From a bacterium (GTDB lineage: Bacteria > RBG-13-66-14): a stretch of 8,317 nucleotides of DNA. Of the stretch, positions 1-8,054 are shown piece after piece. A program made the position numbers and the translations under genes. The stretch lies in contig JAPLSK010000378.1 in NCBI GenBank assembly GCA_026398675.1, positions 1-8,317 of the forward strand, in the 5' to 3' direction. A model generated the notes under the pieces. It saw only the letters and a program-made list of their open reading frames with translations, did not search any database and was not told where the DNA came from. The first letter of the stretch is position 1, and each line of letters opens with the position of its first letter.

Positions 1-1488
1 CCCGTTCCCGACGGTTTCCGGTACACCACGTTGCTGGCCGGGCTCCTGCCGGTCCGCGAGGCGAAGAAGTACGGGGTCGTGCCGTTGAAAGAGGACCGGC
101 GCCGCCTGGCCATCGGCACCTCCGAGCCCCAGAACGTCCCCGTCCTCGACGAGCTGGCCTTCGTGACCGGCAAGGAGGTCGTCCCTTACCTGATGCTGGA
201 AATGGAGCTGGCCGACGCCCTGGACGCGGTTTACACCGACGCCGGCCGGAAGCGACCCGTGCCGGACCTCCCCCCGCCTCCCCCCGGCCGGCCGGTGGTC
301 GGTGCGCGGCCGGCGGTCGAGCCGGTCTTCCAGGGCTACACGCCGGGCGCCGACAGCCCGGTGACGCGGTTGGTCGGGGCAGCCCTGGAAGCGGGGAGCG
401 AGTTCATCCACCTCCAGGAGACGGACGGCAACCTCTACGTCCGCCTCCGGCGCGCCGGGGTTCTGGAGCCCGCCCCCTTCCAACTGCCCGCGAGCAGCCG
501 GACTCTCCTCAACCAGATCAAGGTCCTGGCGGGGCTTCCCACCTCGGAGCGCACCCGGCAGCAGAAGGGCCACTTCCGCCTGAACCTGGGCGGCAACGCC
601 GTGTCCGTTTCGGCCATCTTCGCCCCGACCGCCCGGGGTGAGCGCGCCGTGCTGCGCCTGGACACCAACCGCTCCGGGGTGCCCACCTTCGAGGAGCTGG
701 CGGTGCCCGAGAAGTTGGCCGTTCTCCTGCGGGAGTCCGGCGAGGGCCGCCACGGGCTTATCGTCCTCTCCGGCCCGCCCTTCTCGCGCAAGAAAGACTT
801 GGCCTACGCCCTTTTGGCCGATATGGACTCGAGGGGCCGGGCGATTCTGACCGTGGAGGAGCACACCACCTTCAGCCTGGATGAGGTGGACACCCTGCGT
901 CCCCACCCCGAGGAGGGTCTCACCTACGCCGACGCCGTGGAGGCCGCCCTGGAGCAGGACCCCGACGTGCTATTCGTGGACGAGCTCTCCTCCGCCGAGG
1001 TGGCCAACACCCTCATCGGCGCAAGTTATGCCCGCATCCTGGTCATCCTCCGGCTGGCGAGCTCGGGCATCCTGTCGGCGGTGCTGGCCCTGAAGGAGAT
1101 CGGCAAGGAGCCGTTCCTCCTCGCCAGCTCCCTGGCGCTGGTCACGAGCCAGCGGGAGCTCCGCCGCCTCTGCCCGCGCTGCAAGCGGCCTTACAAAGCC
1201 ACGAAGGCGGTTCTCGACAGCCTTCACATCGCCGCCACGCGCCCCTTCACGTTCTACGAGGCGCCGGGCTGCGAGGAGTGCCACCACACCGGCTCCTCGG
1301 GAACGGCCCTCATCTACGAGCACCTGACGCCCAACGCCCAGATCAGGCAACTCCTGGCCGGGGACCTTTCCATCGAGGACCTCAGCCGGGCGGCCCGCCG
1401 GGCGGGGCTCCGGAGCGCCCGCGAAATCGGCCTCGAGCTGGCCCTCTCCGGCGACATCTCCGTGGCCGAGCTGTTGCGCCTGACGTAA
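1..1488 (+). CDS. GspE/PilB-family (T2SSE) ATPase-like protein with degenerate nucleotide-binding motifs, 5'-partial
   Basis: The reading frame is open from base 1, so the gene starts upstream; a TTG at 31 is only the first start-like codon in view. Residues below are numbered from that TTG. Residues 1-68 match the N-terminal (MshEN-like) domain of type II secretion and type IV pilus assembly ATPases. Residues about 110-470 follow the T2SSE core: SEFIHL corresponds to the family's SDIHIEP, and SERTRQQKG to its AERRLPQDG. The zinc-binding tetracysteine is intact (C381, C384, C414, C417). The P-loop at 248-255 reads GPPFSRKK instead of GPTGSGKT, losing the last Gly and the Thr/Ser. The Walker B region (DPDVLFVDELSS) keeps an acidic pair but lacks the GEIRD ending. 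The histidine box (family GHLVLSTLHTND) has lost its histidines. Family members are normally cytoplasmic hexamers that power pilus or pseudopilus assembly. This one probably hydrolyses ATP poorly or not at all and may be a regulatory or structural paralogue. The frame is clean and the codon use normal, so it does not look like a decaying pseudogene. Confidence 0.85.
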   Translation, partial: PVPDGFRYTTLLAGLLPVREAKKYGVVPLKEDRRRLAIGTSEPQNVPVLDELAFVTGKEVVPYLMLEMELADALDAVYTDAGRKRPVPDLPPPPPGRPVVGARPAVEPVFQGYTPGADSPVTRLVGAALEAGSEFIHLQETDGNLYVRLRRAGVLEPAPFQLPASSRTLLNQIKVLAGLPTSERTRQQKGHFRLNLGGNAVSVSAIFAPTARGERAVLRLDTNRSGVPTFEELAVPEKLAVLLRESGEGRHGLIVLSGPPFSRKKDLAYALLADMDSRGRAILTVEEHTTFSLDEVDTLRPHPEEGLTYADAVEAALEQDPDVLFVDELSSAEVANTLIGASYARILVILRLASSGILSAVLALKEIGKEPFLLASSLALVTSQRELRRLCPRCKRPYKATKAVLDSLHIAATRPFTFYEAPGCEECHHTGSSGTALIYEHLTPNAQIRQLLAGDLSIEDLSRAARRAGLRSAREIGLELALSGDISVAELLRLT

Positions 1489-1514
1489 AAAAAGGCCCGC
1501 GACGCCGCGCGAAT

Positions 1515-1541
1515 AACCGCGATCCGCCCCGGGGGGCGGTT
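1515..1541 (+). other. Overlapping inverted repeats between the ATPase-like gene and the next gene
   Basis: CCGCCCC (1524-1530) can pair with GGGGCGG (1533-1539) across two bases. Alternatively AACCGC (1515-1520) can pair with GCGGTT (1536-1541). The two pairings exclude each other. The structure is followed by a run of A, not T, so it is not a standard intrinsic terminator for the plus strand. It contains the only G-rich stretch upstream of the ATG at 1555, so it could mask a weak ribosome binding site. No function is shown. Confidence 0.3.
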
Positions 1542-1554
1542 AAAAAAAACCAGC

Positions 1555-2079
1555 ATGCCCGAGAAAGAACCGCCGAAGGACGAGCCGAAGAAGGATGAGC
1601 GCACGCTCACCCACCGCTACCTCGACGAGTTCCGCCAGGGCTTTCTGTACGAGGTCCTTCGTTGGGGCAACGACCGGTTGCTCCACGGCGGGAGCTTCAT
1701 GCGGCTGGTGGAGAGGGCCTGCGCCGAGTTCGCCCGCGAGGGCCACACGGGATCGGACGCCGCCAGTACCATCTTCGAGGAGATATTCCGGAGCGAGAAG
1801 CTGGACCACCTTCTGGGCTGGCTGACCGGTGAACAGGTGATAACGGTGGACCCGGCGCGGGTGCTGGTGGCCTTCGAGGAGGCGCTGGAGCGGAGCATGG
1901 CGGCCGACCGCCATTTCTTCACCCGCTGGCGGGTGAGCCGCCTGACCGTGGAATTCCTGCGCACCCTGGAGCGGGTGCTGGGCGAGGACGGATACCTGAC
2001 CGAGCGGTTCCGTTTCGAGTACGGCCTGTTCCTGGAGTCGCTGGGGGACGGCCGCGAAGGCCGACGGCTGACGGAATAG
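1555..2079 (+). CDS. Hypothetical charged, mostly helical protein, 174 aa
   Basis: I do not recognise the family. The first 17 residues are almost all Lys, Glu, Asp and Pro, which suggests a disordered cytoplasmic tail. The rest is rich in Leu, Glu, Arg and Phe with helical spacing and no signal peptide, membrane segment or catalytic motif. The gene begins 66 bases after the stop of the ATPase-like gene on the same strand, so the two are probably co-transcribed and may act together. The ATG at 1555 is the first in-frame start after that gene. The best Shine-Dalgarno-like sequence is a G-rich stretch ending about 15 bases upstream, so initiation is probably weak. Codon use fits the GC-rich host, which supports a real gene. 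The frame has no similarity I can name, so the function is left open. Confidence 0.7.
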   Translation: MPEKEPPKDEPKKDERTLTHRYLDEFRQGFLYEVLRWGNDRLLHGGSFMRLVERACAEFAREGHTGSDAASTIFEEIFRSEKLDHLLGWLTGEQVITVDPARVLVAFEEALERSMAADRHFFTRWRVSRLTVEFLRTLERVLGEDGYLTERFRFEYGLFLESLGDGREGRRLTE

Positions 2080-2181
2080 CGGGGGTCGGGCGCGGGCAAT
2101 TTAAGACAAGGGGTTTTCCCGGGGGGCCCATTTATAACCCCATGTAGGGCAGTCGGAACTACGACGTAGGCGAAGGATCCA
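2080..2181 (+). other. Left boundary of a lower-GC island, upstream of the orphan gene
   Basis: GC-rich host sequence gives way here to lower-GC sequence. GTTTTCC at 2113-2119 resembles GTTTTTCC at 3558-3565 on the far side of the orphan gene; both contain the GTT used as the crossover triplet in integron recombination sites. No attI site, attC site or integrase gene is visible on this side. TATAAC at 2133-2138 could be a -10 element, but I see no convincing -35 at the right distance. AAGGA (2173-2177) lies four bases before the GTG start of the next gene. Confidence 0.35.
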
Positions 2182-3483
2182 GTGCGACTCCGAAACGTGA
2201 CATTCGCAAACTGGCTTCGGAACCATGACCAGAAGGACCCAAAGGAGCGATGGCTGCGCGAGCTCTACCCATGGCCCGTCTTGGCCCAAGTGGAGTGCGA
2301 TGCGAACGAGGTCGGCCGAGTACAGCGAATCACCTATGACGACGTTGAGTATGACGTGACACTTAAATCCGTACGTTGGCAGCCAAAGCACGGGACCTAC
2401 AGATATCGCCTTCTGGTGGAGTCGGATGGTCTCGGGTGGCACTCGCGCTCGTTCTCGGATGAGTTCGACATGTGCGGGGCACCGGGCGGGACCTTCGTTA
2501 CCCTGTTCCATACTAAGAAAGAAGAGCCACTTGAGAAAATTGCCAGAGCGTTCTTCGGGCGGAGATGGGACGACCTTAGAACCGACTCGTTCAAGAGCCT
2601 TGCTGTGTCGCGGTTTTTGGCCGCGAGCATTGTGGGACAAGTCGCGGAGCAAGCTTTCCAGGGAGTAGCATTGACGCACTATCCGGAGACGCGACTCTTC
2701 GGTGGAGCGACCCCCATGCTCGCGAGCGGCCACGACCTGTGGCTGGGTTACCGCTTCTTTTCGGAGAATGCTTATGAATGGGCACGCCGCAGCGCTGGGA
2801 GCGCGTCGCGAGTCGTCGCCCTATACTTCGCGGACACGAAGTACCAGTTCAGAACCGACCTTCCTAGCGGCATAGAGGTGCAGTCGATTGCCCAGCTCGA
2901 CTCCACTGAACTTGGCGGGCAATATGAAGACCTCATCCTTGCCCTGCTACGCGGGCTTGAAGTCCCGACCATGGCACCTGCTCCCGAGCAACTTGCTCCC
3001 ATAGTCTTGGGACGCGCCCAAGCACCCGTTGCCCCAGTCATGGAAGCGGACGTGCATGAGGCCCTTGCAGCGCTCAAGCGTCCATGTCGGTCAAAGTCGG
3101 AGCTCCGTTACCAACTTGCTGCGGCTGTTGTCCTCAACGCTTGGATTGAGAATGAGCGGCGCTTGGGGTTCGTCCAGCGAAAGAAGTTCTACGCCTTCAA
3201 AGAGAAGATTGATTCCCTCGCGAAGTGGGCGGCTAAGGCAAGACTGCCCGGCGTCACATTGTGGGCAGAGGCGCTGTCCGGCTTCAAAACGCCTGTTCTC
3301 TACGTGCGGATCGATGATGTCGACTTTAGTTTCCATGCGATCCCAACAGCGCGCCACCTTCTCAATTCAGGCCACGAGCAACTCACGTGGAGCGGCGTCC
3401 GGTTAAAGCCAATCGCACCACTCGTACTTGCGTGGGCAAGAGCATTGCGGAGTAATACCACCACGGGTACCCCGTGCGAGTAG
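2182..3483 (+). CDS. Orphan two-part hypothetical protein, 433 aa, in a probable gene cassette
   Basis: The family is not recognised. The start is GTG at 2182, preceded by AAGGA with a short spacer; a TAG at 2167 blocks any start further upstream in this frame. Residues 1-260 form a mixed alpha/beta region with many aromatic and acidic residues. A Pro/Ala-rich linker at about 262-286 leads to a C-terminal domain at about 288-425, which includes an ELRYQLAAAVVLNAW helix and a LYVRIDDVDFSFHAIP strand region. There is no signal peptide, membrane span, P-loop or nuclease motif I can point to. Base composition is clearly lower in GC than the genes on either side, and codon choice is far less third-position GC-biased, which suggests horizontal transfer. 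A structured attC-like palindrome starts 21 bases after the stop, the usual layout of an integron cassette. Such cassettes often carry accessory or defence functions, but nothing in this sequence establishes one here. Confidence 0.8.
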   Translation: MRLRNVTFANWLRNHDQKDPKERWLRELYPWPVLAQVECDANEVGRVQRITYDDVEYDVTLKSVRWQPKHGTYRYRLLVESDGLGWHSRSFSDEFDMCGAPGGTFVTLFHTKKEEPLEKIARAFFGRRWDDLRTDSFKSLAVSRFLAASIVGQVAEQAFQGVALTHYPETRLFGGATPMLASGHDLWLGYRFFSENAYEWARRSAGSASRVVALYFADTKYQFRTDLPSGIEVQSIAQLDSTELGGQYEDLILALLRGLEVPTMAPAPEQLAPIVLGRAQAPVAPVMEADVHEALAALKRPCRSKSELRYQLAAAVVLNAWIENERRLGFVQRKKFYAFKEKIDSLAKWAAKARLPGVTLWAEALSGFKTPVLYVRIDDVDFSFHAIPTARHLLNSGHEQLTWSGVRLKPIAPLVLAWARALRSNTTTGTPCE

Positions 3484-3504
3484 CCCGTGACCCGATGCTA
3501 CGCT

Positions 3505-3564
3505 GCCCAACAAGGCGATGCAGCGGACCGGCTGCGCCGGCCGCTGACCGCCATGACGTTTTTC
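3505..3564 (+). repeat. attC-like recombination site (integron cassette 59-base-element type), candidate
   Basis: GCCCAAC (3505-3511) fits the RYYYAAC R'' core. CAGCGG (3521-3526) pairs with CCGCTG (3541-3546), and CCGG (3528-3531) pairs with CCGG (3537-3540). A3527 is left unpaired, like the extrahelical bases of folded attC sites, and the loop is five bases (3532-3536). GGCG (3514-3517) pairs with CGCC (3549-3552), and the outer AAC (3509-3511) pairs with GTT (3558-3560). The R' core should read GTTRRRY, but here it is GTTTTTC, so that half is degenerate. The short distance after a stop codon matches cassette architecture. The alternative is an intrinsic terminator, since five T follow the fold (3559-3563), but they lie about a dozen bases beyond the main stem, which is unusual for a terminator. 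Confidence 0.55.
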
Positions 3565-3568
3565 CATG

Positions 3569-3616
3569 CAAGGAGCTGAAGCCCCTTGTCTCGCGTAGGG
3601 GTGGGCTGAAGCCCCT
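3569..3616. repeat. Two tandem near-palindromic repeats sharing GCTGAAGCCCC, 30-bp period
   Basis: GCTGAAGCCCC occurs at 3575-3585 and again at 3605-3615. Each copy sits inside an imperfect palindrome of about 20 bases (3569-3588, with CAAGG and CCTTG ends; 3597-3616, with AGGGG and CCCCT ends). TCTCGCGT separates the two. The pair lies directly beyond the attC-like site and has no coding potential. It looks like a dispersed intergenic repeat, but only these two copies are visible. Confidence 0.6.
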
Positions 3617-3735
3617 CGTCCGGGAGCGGGGGGCGACCCTCGGATCGATGGCCTTTTTCTATTCCGCCCCCGCCCGGCCCAAGGAGAGGAATCGTCGTCC
3701 GGCGGGATGATGCTGGAACTGTGTCCTCCGCCACC
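3617..3735. other. Intergenic spacer with no supported gene
   Basis: This GC-rich stretch lies between the tandem repeats and the bidirectional terminator. AAGGAGAGG (3681-3689) resembles a ribosome binding site, but the ATG at 3707 is about 17 bases further on and opens only a 22-codon frame that runs through the terminator stem. I see no promoter or RNA gene. Confidence 0.4.
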
Positions 3736-3736
3736 C

Positions 3737-3769
3737 AAAAAAACGGACCCCGCCGGGTCCGCCTTTTTT
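3737..3769. terminator. Bidirectional Rho-independent terminator
   Basis: A perfect seven-base stem, CGGACCC (3744-3750) with GGGTCCG (3755-3761), encloses the four-base loop CGCC. Seven A (3737-3743) precede it and six T (3764-3769) follow it, so it can work on both strands. On the minus strand it lies just past the stop codon of the 3781-4284 gene and ends that operon. On the plus strand it would stop transcripts arriving from the orphan-gene island. Confidence 0.9.
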
Positions 3770-3780
3770 ATATAAATCGG

Positions 3781-4284
3781 CTAATCCCCTCCGCCTTCGG
3801 GCGAGGTCTCCTCCGTACCCCCTCCGCCCGCGGAGAGGTCTATCACGACGGGCTGCCGGGGCGGCATGAATATGTAGGGCACGGTCACGGTGACCCAGCC
3901 CTGGTAGTCGGCCTCGGGCACCGGCGGCAGCGTCCAGGTGACTATGAGTTCGCAGATGGCGTCGGCCAGCTTTACGCTGCCGGTGGTGTTCTCCACGGGG
4001 ATGCAGCCGGAGATGGTACCGTCGGCCTCCAGGGTGAACATCACCTTCATGTCGCCGACGATGCTCTGGTCCTCGAAGTAGAAGCCGTTGTAGACGTCCA
4101 CGATGGCCGATTGGCGCTTGTAGAGCTCTTCGGAGATGATCTGGGGATGCCGTTGGGACGAGCCGGCGGCCGGCCCCTCCACCTTTATCAACTCGACCCC
4201 CTCCTGGATCGCCTGAAACTCGCTCACGGCGGCGGCCGGAAGGGCGGCCAGGAGCACGAGAATAAATGCAATCGAACGATCCAT
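3781..4284 (-). CDS. Secreted single-domain AgmX/PglI/TonB C-terminal-like protein, 167 aa
   Basis: The N-terminus is a short Asp/Arg start followed by a hydrophobic run (FILVLLAALPAAAV, about 7-20), a clear export signal with likely cleavage near residue 20. Residues about 48-140 resemble the TonB C-terminal-like domain of AgmX/PglI-type proteins: a helix, then a beta stretch (VGDMKVMFTLEADGTISG), a variable ENTTG segment, a second helix ending in a Trp, and a final VTVTVPYIF strand. The tail after residue 145 is Gly/Glu/Ser-rich and probably flexible. The protein probably acts in the periplasm or at the cell surface in protein-protein contact; its partner is unknown. A good Shine-Dalgarno (GGAGG, 4299-4295) precedes the ATG at 4284. 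The gene starts 30 bases after the stop of the 4315-5175 gene, so the two form an operon, ended by the terminator at 3737-3769. The ENTTGSVKLADAI segment closely matches ENTTGAVSLAGDV in the neighbour, so they are probably paralogues. Confidence 0.75.
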   Translation of the reverse strand: MDRSIAFILVLLAALPAAAVSEFQAIQEGVELIKVEGPAAGSSQRHPQIISEELYKRQSAIVDVYNGFYFEDQSIVGDMKVMFTLEADGTISGCIPVENTTGSVKLADAICELIVTWTLPPVPEADYQGWVTVTVPYIFMPPRQPVVIDLSAGGGGTEETSPEGGGD

Positions 4285-4314
4285 GTTTCGGTTACCTCCG
4301 CGAGAGTGAAAACG

Positions 4315-5175
4315 CTATTTGCCGGGGGCATAGCTCGGTTCGCCGGGGGCGTAGCTCGCTTTGCTCGGTTCGCTCGGTTCGTCGGCGCGACCGGAACCGA
4401 AGTAAATCGGGTAAGTGACGACCACGTCGTGACCGGTGTCCGAGTCTTCCAGGGCGCTGAACTTCCAGCCGGCGATTTTGGTCGCCACGTCGCCGGCCAG
4501 GCTCACCGCCCCGGTGGTGTTCTCCAGGATGCTCACCCGGTCCACCGTCCCGGAGTCGTGGATGACGAACTCGAAAGTTATGGTCCCGGAAAGGCTGGGA
4601 TTGCCCAGTAGATAAACGTCGTAGATGTCTTCGAGTTCCCTGAGCTGGGGATTGATATCCTTGTCGATCCAGTACGGCCTCCGTCGCGGGTGCAGCTCGG
4701 CGCCCGCCTGGAGCGGCCTCACGTCCAGGGGAGAGTACCGTACCCCGTTGGAGAAGACAAAGGGGTACTCGCAGGTCACCTGTCCGGGGTGCTTCTCGTC
4801 GCGGTTCGGGACGAAGAACCAGTGGGAGACCTTGTCCACCAGCGCGTCCACCAGGTCCTGATTCCGCAGGCTCTCCTCCACCACCTCCATGTCGCAGACG
4901 TACCCGTCCTCCTGGATGGTGAAGCGGAGGACGAGGCTGCCCTCGACCCGGCCGCCGGCGTCCAGGTATTCCTGATAGACGTACCGGAGGCGGCTCGACA
5001 GGTCGTGGATTTTGGCGTTGATGCGGTTGGGCAGGCGAGATTCCGACTCCACCGCCGGGCCGGTGATGGAGATGACCTCCTCGTCGGCCACCTGGGCTAC
5101 CCGGATCTCGGTGTCGGCGAGGGCGGCGTAGAACATAAAGAACAAAACGATGGGTACGGCCCAGCGCAAATCCAC
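4315..5175 (-). CDS. Secreted tandem-domain AgmX/PglI/TonB C-terminal-like protein, 286 aa
   Basis: The frame stays open back to 5385, but I choose GTG at 5175. Going upstream from there, the translated sequence is made of DNA repeats and then a promoter (5288-5316), and no ATG, GTG or TTG lies in frame between the predicted transcription start and 5175. The protein then opens with a good signal peptide (hydrophobic to about residue 20, ending YAALA before DTEIR). Two copies of an AgmX/PglI/TonB C-terminal-like domain follow. Copy one is at about 52-142 (VEGSLVLRFTIQEDGYVCD, a helix ending SHWFF, then EYPFVF). Copy two is at about 174-259 (LSGTITFEFVIHDSGTVDR, ENTTG, AGWKF, then TYPIYF). It is probably a periplasmic or envelope protein; the partner is unknown. 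The last 23 residues, rich in EPSEPS and SYAPG, are encoded by inverted copies of the upstream repeats, so the native C-terminus may have been extended by repeat insertion. Confidence 0.72.
   Translation of the reverse strand: MDLRWAVPIVLFFMFYAALADTEIRVAQVADEEVISITGPAVESESRLPNRINAKIHDLSSRLRYVYQEYLDAGGRVEGSLVLRFTIQEDGYVCDMEVVEESLRNQDLVDALVDKVSHWFFVPNRDEKHPGQVTCEYPFVFSNGVRYSPLDVRPLQAGAELHPRRRPYWIDKDINPQLRELEDIYDVYLLGNPSLSGTITFEFVIHDSGTVDRVSILENTTGAVSLAGDVATKIAGWKFSALEDSDTGHDVVVTYPIYFGSGRADEPSEPSKASYAPGEPSYAPGK
4318..4380 (+). repeat. GCCGGGGGC-TAGCTCG repeat copies inside the 3' end of the TonB-like gene
   Basis: GCCGGGGGCRTAGCTCG starts at 4321 and again at 4342; two tandem GCTCGGTTC units follow (4363-4371 and 4372-4380). 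Read on the plus strand this matches the reverse complement of the repeats at 5186-5273, so the two clusters are inverted relative to each other. The copies here are translated, in frame, as the tail of the 286-aa protein, and the stop codon lies at the repeat edge. Confidence 0.75.
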
Positions 5176-5185
5176 CCCCGCCCGG

Positions 5186-5273
5186 AAACGAGCGTAGCGA
5201 GTAATGCCCCGGCAAAACGAGCGTAGCGAGTAATGCCCCGGCGAAACGAGCGAAGCGAGTACTACCCCCCGGC
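5186..5273 (-). repeat. Three tandem copies of a 29-bp repeat upstream of the TonB-like gene
   Basis: Copies begin at 5186, 5215 and 5244. Each reads AAACGAGCG, then T or A, then AGCGAGTA, then a C-rich block ending GGC. The first two copies are identical over 28 bases; the third differs at several bases and has two extra C. They lie between a minus-strand promoter and the GTG at 5175, so they would form most of the untranslated leader. The copies abut without spacers, so this is not a CRISPR array. Confidence 0.85.
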
Positions 5274-5287
5274 GAATCGGTTGGGTT

Positions 5288-5316
5288 AGTATAGCGCATT
5301 CCCGGCGTCCTTTCCA
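5288..5316 (-). promoter_or_regulatory. Predicted sigma-70-type promoter for the TonB-like gene pair
   Basis: On the minus strand TGGAAA (5316-5311) is followed after 17 bases by TATACT (5293-5288). Transcription would begin near 5281, giving a leader of about 105 bases that contains the three 29-bp repeats. This supports the GTG start at 5175. The promoter lies just past the clpC stop, so the pair need not depend on read-through from clpC. Confidence 0.6.
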
Positions 5317-5347
5317 GACCCCGGGATCCCTGGGGATGAAAGTCCTC

Positions 5348-7642
<2,295 letters not shown>

Positions 7643-7942
7643 TTTCCTCCGGTTTTTTTACATACAAAAGTCCGTTCGGAGGGGATTATCGCAATAAGCG
7701 TTCCAGGGCGGTGGTGCGGGCGACGATGGTTCTGGAGACGACGGTCCTGGCCGGCGGGGTGCTGGGGGCGCTGCTCAGCTTGGCCGAAGGGGTCGCCGGG
7801 ATGATCCTGCTGGCAAAACCTCCCGTTTCGGTTAGACTGTCGGTTGTGGAGAAGTGGTGTCAGTTGCCGCGCCGGTGGACCGGTGTATTAGGTTGTAATG
7901 TGCACCGACATTGCGGTATATTATCCTCCCCTCGCGCCCGGA

Positions 7943-7961
7943 CCCGGCGGCATCCGCCGGG
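7943..7961 (+). other. Strong GC-only hairpin
   Basis: CCCGGCGG (7943-7950) pairs perfectly with CCGCCGGG (7954-7961) across the loop CAT. No T run follows on either strand, so it is not a standard intrinsic terminator. It lies about 20 bases after the TATATT element and could be part of a transcript leader or a dispersed palindrome. Confidence 0.55.
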
Positions 7962-7981
7962 ATAACTTCAATGGCCATGCA

Positions 7982-8012
7982 CGGTTACGTGTTTTGTGAC
8001 CCCATGTAACCG
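7982..8012 (+). other. Imperfect 10-bp hairpin in the leader region
   Basis: CGGTTACGTG (7982-7991) pairs with CATGTAACCG (8003-8012), with one G-T type mismatch and an 11-base loop. It lies just upstream of the TATAAT promoter of the secreted-protein gene and could be an operator or the end of an upstream transcript. No T run follows. Confidence 0.45.
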
Positions 8013-8025
8013 CAGAGATTTGAAA

Positions 8026-8054
8026 TCGGAAGATGGTTTGAAAAATACTATAAT
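8026..8054 (+). promoter_or_regulatory. Predicted promoter for the secreted-protein gene
   Basis: A perfect TATAAT (8049-8054) is preceded by a weak TCGGAA -35 (8026-8031) at 17 bases. Transcription would start near 8061, leaving a leader of about 105 bases. An alternative pair is TTGAAA (8062-8067) with TAAACT (8085-8090), also 17 bases apart. CTTATCA is directly repeated at 8078-8084 and 8089-8095, downstream of the first -10. Confidence 0.5.

Noticed and set aside
2137..2146. ACCCCATGTA shared with 7999-8008
   Set aside because: A single 10-base match is expected by chance many times in a window of this size.
3707..3775. 22-codon frame with ATG ATG start and a purine-rich upstream
   Set aside because: The reading runs through the terminator stem and the ribosome-site spacing is too long.
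3721..4611. Plus-strand 296-codon frame opposite the TonB-like genes
   Set aside because: Starts inside a terminator and crosses two convincing minus-strand genes with signal peptides and a good ribosome site; the translation is His/Gly/Val-rich antisense.
5186..5273. CRISPR array
   Set aside because: The 29-bp units abut directly with no unique spacers and there are only three; no cas genes are present.
5319..5335. Imperfect palindrome CCCC-GGGATCCC-T-GGGG after the clpC stop as a terminator
   Set aside because: No T run follows on the minus strand, and it overlaps the region just upstream of the next promoter.
7711..7965. Plus-strand 84-codon frame upstream of the secreted-protein gene
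   Set aside because: GTG start with no good ribosome site; the second half becomes basic and low-complexity and runs through a palindrome. The first half looks somewhat hydrophobic, so it is not fully excluded.
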